Source of the DNA: Saccharopolyspora_D taberi | GTDB taxonomy: Bacteria > Actinomycetota > Actinomycetes > Mycobacteriales > Pseudonocardiaceae | NCBI RefSeq assembly: GCF_039534165.1 | Contig: NZ_BAAAUX010000034.1 | Coordinates: 1-53,211 of the forward strand | Length of the DNA stretch: 53,211 nucleotides | Direction: 5' to 3' | Shown here: one piece after another, positions 49,639 to 53,211 of the stretch | Position numbering within the stretch: position 1 is the stretch's first letter | How the letters are laid out: every line of letters starts with the position of its first letter | Notes under the pieces: generated by a model | The model's database searches: none | What the model was told of the DNA's origin: nothing | Seen by the model: the letters and a program-made list of their open reading frames with translations, nothing else | Translations under genes and position numbers: made by a program

Positions 49639-51138
49639 GTGTTTCGACGACAGGGCCTGCGAGTGGCGGCTGCTGCCTGCTGTGCGGCAGTCTTCCTCGC
49701 GACCCCGGCGCTCGCCGGCAACGACGGACCCGGTGCACCCGGAGCGGGGGACGACTACTTCCCCGGCTACGGCAACGGCGGCTACGACGTCTCGCACTAC
49801 GACATCCAGCTCCGGTACCAGCCCAACGACGATTTCCTGAGCGGCACCACGACGATCGTGGCCAAGCCGACCCAGAACCTCACCGCGTTCAACCTGGACT
49901 TCGCGCTGAACGTGAAGTCGGTGCGGGTCAACGGAAAACCTGCGGAGGTCAAGCACGACGGCCTGGAACTGACCGTCACCCCACAGGAAACGCTGCCGGA
50001 GGGCAGCCTGGCGACGTTCGTGGTCGAGTACGACGGCGTTCCGTCCACGGTGGAGGTCGGCGGCGTCAACCCGTGGATCCGCACCGCCGACGGGGCGCTG
50101 GCGATCGGCCAGCCGGAGATCTCGTCGTGGTGGTTCCCGGGCAACGACCACCCGCGGGACAAGGCGACCTTCGACATCGCCGTCGCGGTGCCGGACGGCA
50201 CCGAGGTGCTGTCGAACGGGGTGAACACCGGCACGTCGAGCTTGGCGGGCTGGACCACCTGGAAGTGGCGGACGACCAAGCCGACCGCCAGCTACCTTGC
50301 GTTCCTCGCCCTGGGCCAGTACGAGATCAGCACCAAGACCGGTGCGAACGGCCAGCCGTTCGTCACCGCCTACTCCGACCAGCTCGGCGAGCTGGAGGGG
50401 GCGGCGAAGGCGAGCGTCGAGCGGACGCCGGAGGTCGTCGAGTTCCTGAGCGGCCTGTTCGGCGAGTACCCGTTCGAGGCGCAGGGCGGCGTCGTGTCCT
50501 CGGAGGGCATGAACTTCGCGCTGGAGAACCAGACCCGGCCGACCTACAGCCACAAGTTCTTCAGCCGGGGCGCCAACACCTCGGTGGTGGTGCACGAGAA
50601 CGCGCACCAGTGGTTCGGCGACTCGGTGTCGGTGGACACCTGGCGCAACATCTGGCTCAACGAGGGCTTCGCGTCGTACTCCGAGTGGCTGTGGTCGGAG
50701 AAGCAGGGGACCGGCACCGCGCAGGAGCTGTTCGACCACTACTACTCGGCCACTCCCGCCGACGACCCGTTCTGGCAGGTGCTCCCGGGTGACCCGGGCG
50801 CGGAGAACGTGTTCCACGACGCGGTCTACGACCGCGGTGCGATGACGCTGCACGCGCTGCGCAACGTCATCGGCGACCAGGCGCTGGTGGACATCACCCG
50901 CACCTGGGTGTCCGAGAAGCGCTACTCGACCGGGACGATCGAGCAGTTCATCGAGCTGGCGGAACAGAAGTCGGGCAAGCAGCTCGACGAGTTCTTCAAG
51001 GCTTGGCTGTTCACGCCCGGAAAGCCCGCCGTGGGCGAGGCGACCGGTGTTCCGCAGAGCGCGCTCCTCGCGTCCGCCACGCCGCCGCCGGCGGTCGCGG
51101 AGATCGACGCCACGCACGAGCGCGCGCACGCGCACTGA
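49639..51138 (+). CDS. Secreted M1 family metallopeptidase
   Basis: A 499-residue zinc aminopeptidase-like protein. Signal peptide: residues 1-26, ending ATPALAGND. An N-terminal beta domain is followed by the catalytic domain with exopeptidase-type SSEGMNFALENQT, the zinc motif VVVHENAHQWFGD (HENAH) and the third ligand Glu in WLNEGFASYSEW. The C-terminus ends in a His-rich tail (THERAHAH). It lacks the long C-terminal helical domain of PepN, so it is a short M1 form. GTG 49639 has AGGAGG six bases upstream. Confidence 0.92.
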   Translation: MFRRQGLRVAAAACCAAVFLATPALAGNDGPGAPGAGDDYFPGYGNGGYDVSHYDIQLRYQPNDDFLSGTTTIVAKPTQNLTAFNLDFALNVKSVRVNGKPAEVKHDGLELTVTPQETLPEGSLATFVVEYDGVPSTVEVGGVNPWIRTADGALAIGQPEISSWWFPGNDHPRDKATFDIAVAVPDGTEVLSNGVNTGTSSLAGWTTWKWRTTKPTASYLAFLALGQYEISTKTGANGQPFVTAYSDQLGELEGAAKASVERTPEVVEFLSGLFGEYPFEAQGGVVSSEGMNFALENQTRPTYSHKFFSRGANTSVVVHENAHQWFGDSVSVDTWRNIWLNEGFASYSEWLWSEKQGTGTAQELFDHYYSATPADDPFWQVLPGDPGAENVFHDAVYDRGAMTLHALRNVIGDQALVDITRTWVSEKRYSTGTIEQFIELAEQKSGKQLDEFFKAWLFTPGKPAVGEATGVPQSALLASATPPPAVAEIDATHERAHAH

Positions 51139-51149
51139 TCACCGCCGCA

Positions 51150-51189
51150 GCGGGTGGTCGTGGAGGTTCCGCGGAAGCTCCACGACCAC
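51150..51189. terminator. Bidirectional terminator between the M1 peptidase gene and menF
   Basis: GGGTGGTCGTGGAG pairs perfectly with CTCCACGACCACCC (14 bp); the loop contains the self-complementary TTCCGCGGAA. It lies between two converging stop codons. Confidence 0.75.
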
Positions 51190-51195
51190 CCGGGA

Positions 51196-52545
51196 TCACT
51201 CGATCCCCTCGAGCGCTTCGCGCACCGGCAGGAACTTCGCCTCCGCCTCGGCCACCTCCAGGTCCGGGTCGGAGTCGGCGACGATGCCGCACCCGGCGAA
51301 CAGCCGCACCTGGCCGTTTTCTCCGGCCTCGGGCTGGATCTGCGCGCAGCGCAAGGCGATTCCGACCTCGCCGTCTCCCCGGCTGTCCGTCCAGCCGACC
51401 GGTCCCGCGTAGCGGCCCCGGTCCATCCCCTCCAGCTCGCCGATCAGCTTGACCGCCTGCGGCGTCGGCGTGCCGCCGACAGCGGCCGTGGGGTGCACGG
51501 CTTCGGTCATCCGCAGTAAGGTCGCCCGGTCCTCGCCGAGCTGTCCGGTCACGTTCGACGCCAGGTGCATGACGTTGCGCAGCCGCAGCACTTCGGGCTC
51601 GCCGGGGACGAACAGCTCGTCGCAGAACGGGCGGAGCGAGTCCGCGAGCGACTGCGTCGCGTATTCGTGCTCGCTGCGGTTCTTGCCCGACATGAGCAGC
51701 TCCGCTTCGAGCTCGTCGAAGCCGCGATCCCCGCGCGGCCAAACAGTTCCCGCGAGCACCCGCGAACGCACCAGCCGCCCGCTGCGCTCCAGCAGCAGTT
51801 CCGGGGTCGCTCCGACCAGTCCGTCGACGGCGAACGTCCAGCAGTTCTCGTAGCGGGCCGCGAGGTTGCGCAGCAGGAACCGGCTGTCGAGCGGTTCGGA
51901 CGTGGTGGCGAGCAGGTCGTGCGCGAGCACGATCTTGTCCAGGTCGCCGACCTCGCGCATCCGGCGGACCGCGTCGGCCACCGCCTGCCGGTAGCCCGTG
52001 GCGGTGAGCGTCCCGTCGCTGTAGCGGACGGTCCCGGGGTGCCGGACCGGCTCGACCGCTCCCGCCGCGAGCCGCTCGGCAGCTCCCGCTGCGAGCGGCT
52101 CGACGGGGCTGCCCGCGCGGGTCGTGCCGGGGTCCGCCGCGACCGGCGCGACCGCCTCGGGCGGCTCGCCGATGGTCGTGAGCCAGCGGACGCCGTCGCG
52201 CTGGCCGATGACCACCTCCGGCACGATCACCACCGACCGCCCCGGCTGCTCGGCGAACGCCATGCTGGCGAAGGCCACCGGGCCGGTGCCGGGCAGTCCC
52301 ACCTCGTCGTCGACGTCGACCTGGGCGACCCAGTCCTGCCACCAGGTGTCGGCCTCGGTGAACCGCTCGGTTCCCGAGGTGTCCAGCCGGGCCGCGCAGC
52401 CCCAGCCGACGAGCCCGTCGCCCGCTCGGACCCAGCTCACCGACGGGCCCGGCGGTAGCAGTTCGAGCAGTCGACGATCATGCAGGGGATCACCTGCATG
52501 GATTCTTCGTGTACGCGCGGTCAGCAGACGCGAGCTAATGGCCAC
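51196..52545 (-). CDS. menF: Isochorismate synthase
   Basis: A 449-residue chorismate-binding enzyme (MenF/EntC/DhbC group) that converts chorismate to isochorismate, the substrate of MenD. LDKIVLAHDLLATTSEPLD, WTFAVDGLVGATPELLLERSG, SRVLAGTVWPRGD, NRSEHEYATQSL, HPTAAVGGTPTPQAV and VRLFAGCGIVADSDPDLE are the conserved blocks. The nearest neighbours and the absence of an aminodeoxychorismate partner support MenF. GTG 52545 lies six bases from a TACCCT box, so probably leaderless. The frame extends to 52830 without support. Confidence 0.92.
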   Translation of the reverse strand: MAISSRLLTARTRRIHAGDPLHDRRLLELLPPGPSVSWVRAGDGLVGWGCAARLDTSGTERFTEADTWWQDWVAQVDVDDEVGLPGTGPVAFASMAFAEQPGRSVVIVPEVVIGQRDGVRWLTTIGEPPEAVAPVAADPGTTRAGSPVEPLAAGAAERLAAGAVEPVRHPGTVRYSDGTLTATGYRQAVADAVRRMREVGDLDKIVLAHDLLATTSEPLDSRFLLRNLAARYENCWTFAVDGLVGATPELLLERSGRLVRSRVLAGTVWPRGDRGFDELEAELLMSGKNRSEHEYATQSLADSLRPFCDELFVPGEPEVLRLRNVMHLASNVTGQLGEDRATLLRMTEAVHPTAAVGGTPTPQAVKLIGELEGMDRGRYAGPVGWTDSRGDGEVGIALRCAQIQPEAGENGQVRLFAGCGIVADSDPDLEVAEAEAKFLPVREALEGIE

Positions 52546-52551
52546 CCTTGG

Positions 52552-52557
52552 AGGGTA
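52552..52557 (-). promoter_or_regulatory. -10 box of leaderless menF promoter
   Basis: TACCCT on the minus strand, then six bases, then GTG 52545. Confidence 0.5.
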
Positions 52558-52619
52558 AGGCGCTTGTCCGTGCGGGTGGCGGTGACCGATGCAGTGCCGA
52601 TGACGGCCGGTGCGGTACC

Positions 52620-52625
52620 TACAAT
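52620..52625 (+). promoter_or_regulatory. -10 box for the DUF3592 gene
   Basis: TACAAT lies eight bases before GTG 52634, with no SD. A good -10 in a leaderless layout. Confidence 0.5.
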
Positions 52626-52633
52626 CGGTCACC

Positions 52634-53122
52634 GTGGCGAGCGACGCGGTGACCGAGGACGCGGCCGACTCGGTGACAGGTTCGAGCACGGAAGGTGACG
52701 AACCGGGCACTCGGCGGCCCCGCCGCAGCCCGCGCGCTCTGGCCGCGCGGGGCGTGCTCGCGCTCGCGCTCCTGCTCAGCGGACTGTGCGTGTCGATCGT
52801 CATCGGCTGCTTCATCAACGACCGCACCATCGCGGAGTCCCGCGGCCAGGCGGTGGCCGAGGTGCTCGACGCCTCGCTGACGCGAACGGTCGTTCGCTTC
52901 TCCGACGCCGAGGGCCGGGTCTACATCCCGCCGGCAGGCGTGCTCTACCCGTCCGGCCTCCAGCAGGGGCAGCTGGTGCGCGTCGAGTACGACTCGCGGA
53001 ACCCGGACCTGGTTCGCGTCATGGGCCGCACCGCCGTGCTCTCGCTGCTGCCCGTGGGCGGCACCCTGGCCGGGATCTGGGTCGTCCTGCTGCCCACCTA
53101 CCTCCTGCTGCGCCGCCGCTGA
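52634..53122 (+). CDS. DUF3592-like membrane protein (Rv0556-like position)
   Basis: A 162-residue protein. An N-terminal acidic and Arg-rich cytosolic tail leads to a helix (GVLALALLLSGLCVSIVIGC), then an extracytoplasmic domain with RVYIPPAGVLYPSGLQQGQL and VRVEYDSRNPDLVRV, the beta-barrel layout of DUF3592, then a final helix and a positively charged end. Role unknown. The position next to the menaquinone genes matches Rv0556. Start GTG 52634 follows a TACAAT box. Confidence 0.8.
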   Translation: MASDAVTEDAADSVTGSSTEGDEPGTRRPRRSPRALAARGVLALALLLSGLCVSIVIGCFINDRTIAESRGQAVAEVLDASLTRTVVRFSDAEGRVYIPPAGVLYPSGLQQGQLVRVEYDSRNPDLVRVMGRTAVLSLLPVGGTLAGIWVVLLPTYLLLRRR

Positions 53123-53211
53123 CCCTGCGCTCCCGCTGCCCCGGCCGCGCCGCCGAACCCCCCGCGCTGCCGCTGCCCCCCGCCGCACCGCCGCCACCCC
53201 GCGCCGCCACC
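53123..53211. other. Right edge, no gene supported
   Basis: A C-rich, Pro/Ala/Arg-coding stretch in several frames. I see no feature here; it may be the edge of a neighbouring gene. Confidence 0.3.

Overview
This is a high-GC actinobacterial chromosome segment, most likely from a Pseudonocardiales-type filamentous genus; Saccharopolyspora is my best guess, inferred from codon use, gene content and gene order. The order closely follows the Mycobacterium tuberculosis block Rv0497 to Rv0556: membrane protein, sugar isomerase, proC, bS22, SDR, acyltransferase, serB1-like, hemA/C/D/B, hemL, resA/ccdA/resB/ccsB, menA/E/B/D. It also carries Streptomyces-like items: rex in front of hemA, a bldN-type sigma factor and bldC. 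I see no rRNA, tRNA, CRISPR array, insertion sequence or prophage.

Region by region. 1-8.5 kb is housekeeping: a partial membrane protein, a TIM-barrel isomerase, a thioesterase, a fatty-acyl-CoA ligase, ProC, a small HTH protein, the 33-residue ribosomal protein bS22, an SDR-like protein and an acyltransferase. 8.6-18.1 kb is more variable: a ClpC-like ATPase without a ClpP-docking loop, a substrate-binding protein without a signal peptide, a VOC protein, a DUF3800-like protein, HdeD, a HAD phosphatase, a BldN-type sigma factor, an acyl-CoA ligase and a glutaredoxin. 18.2-24.5 kb is the rex-hemA-hemC-hemD operon behind a clear Rex operator, followed by hemB. 24.5-27.6 kb holds four tandem paralogous small membrane proteins and two more membrane proteins. 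27.7-34.0 kb is hemL, a phosphatase and the System II cytochrome c maturation set. 34.2-40.4 kb holds a MinD-like ATPase with an 11-fold repeat, a MocR/EamA divergent pair, bldC and a cysteine desulfhydrase. 40.4-43.3 kb is a five-gene cassette resembling type VII secretion substrates. 43.4-53.1 kb carries menaquinone genes (menE-menA, menB, menD, menF) with an ECF41 sigma factor, a secreted M1 peptidase and a small membrane protein.

The genes fit one theme: haem synthesis, cytochrome c assembly, menaquinone synthesis and H2S/redox control, with Rex sensing NADH/NAD+ at the head of the haem operon. Translation-coupled overlaps (GTGA, ATGA, TGATG) mark the operons. Many first genes look leaderless, with a TANNNT -10 box 6-8 nt from the start codon. 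The least explained items are the 40-43 kb cassette, the four-paralog membrane family, the repeat-bearing leader of bS22, the tandem covarying hairpins after resA, and a hairpin that can mask the ribosome binding site of the M1 peptidase.
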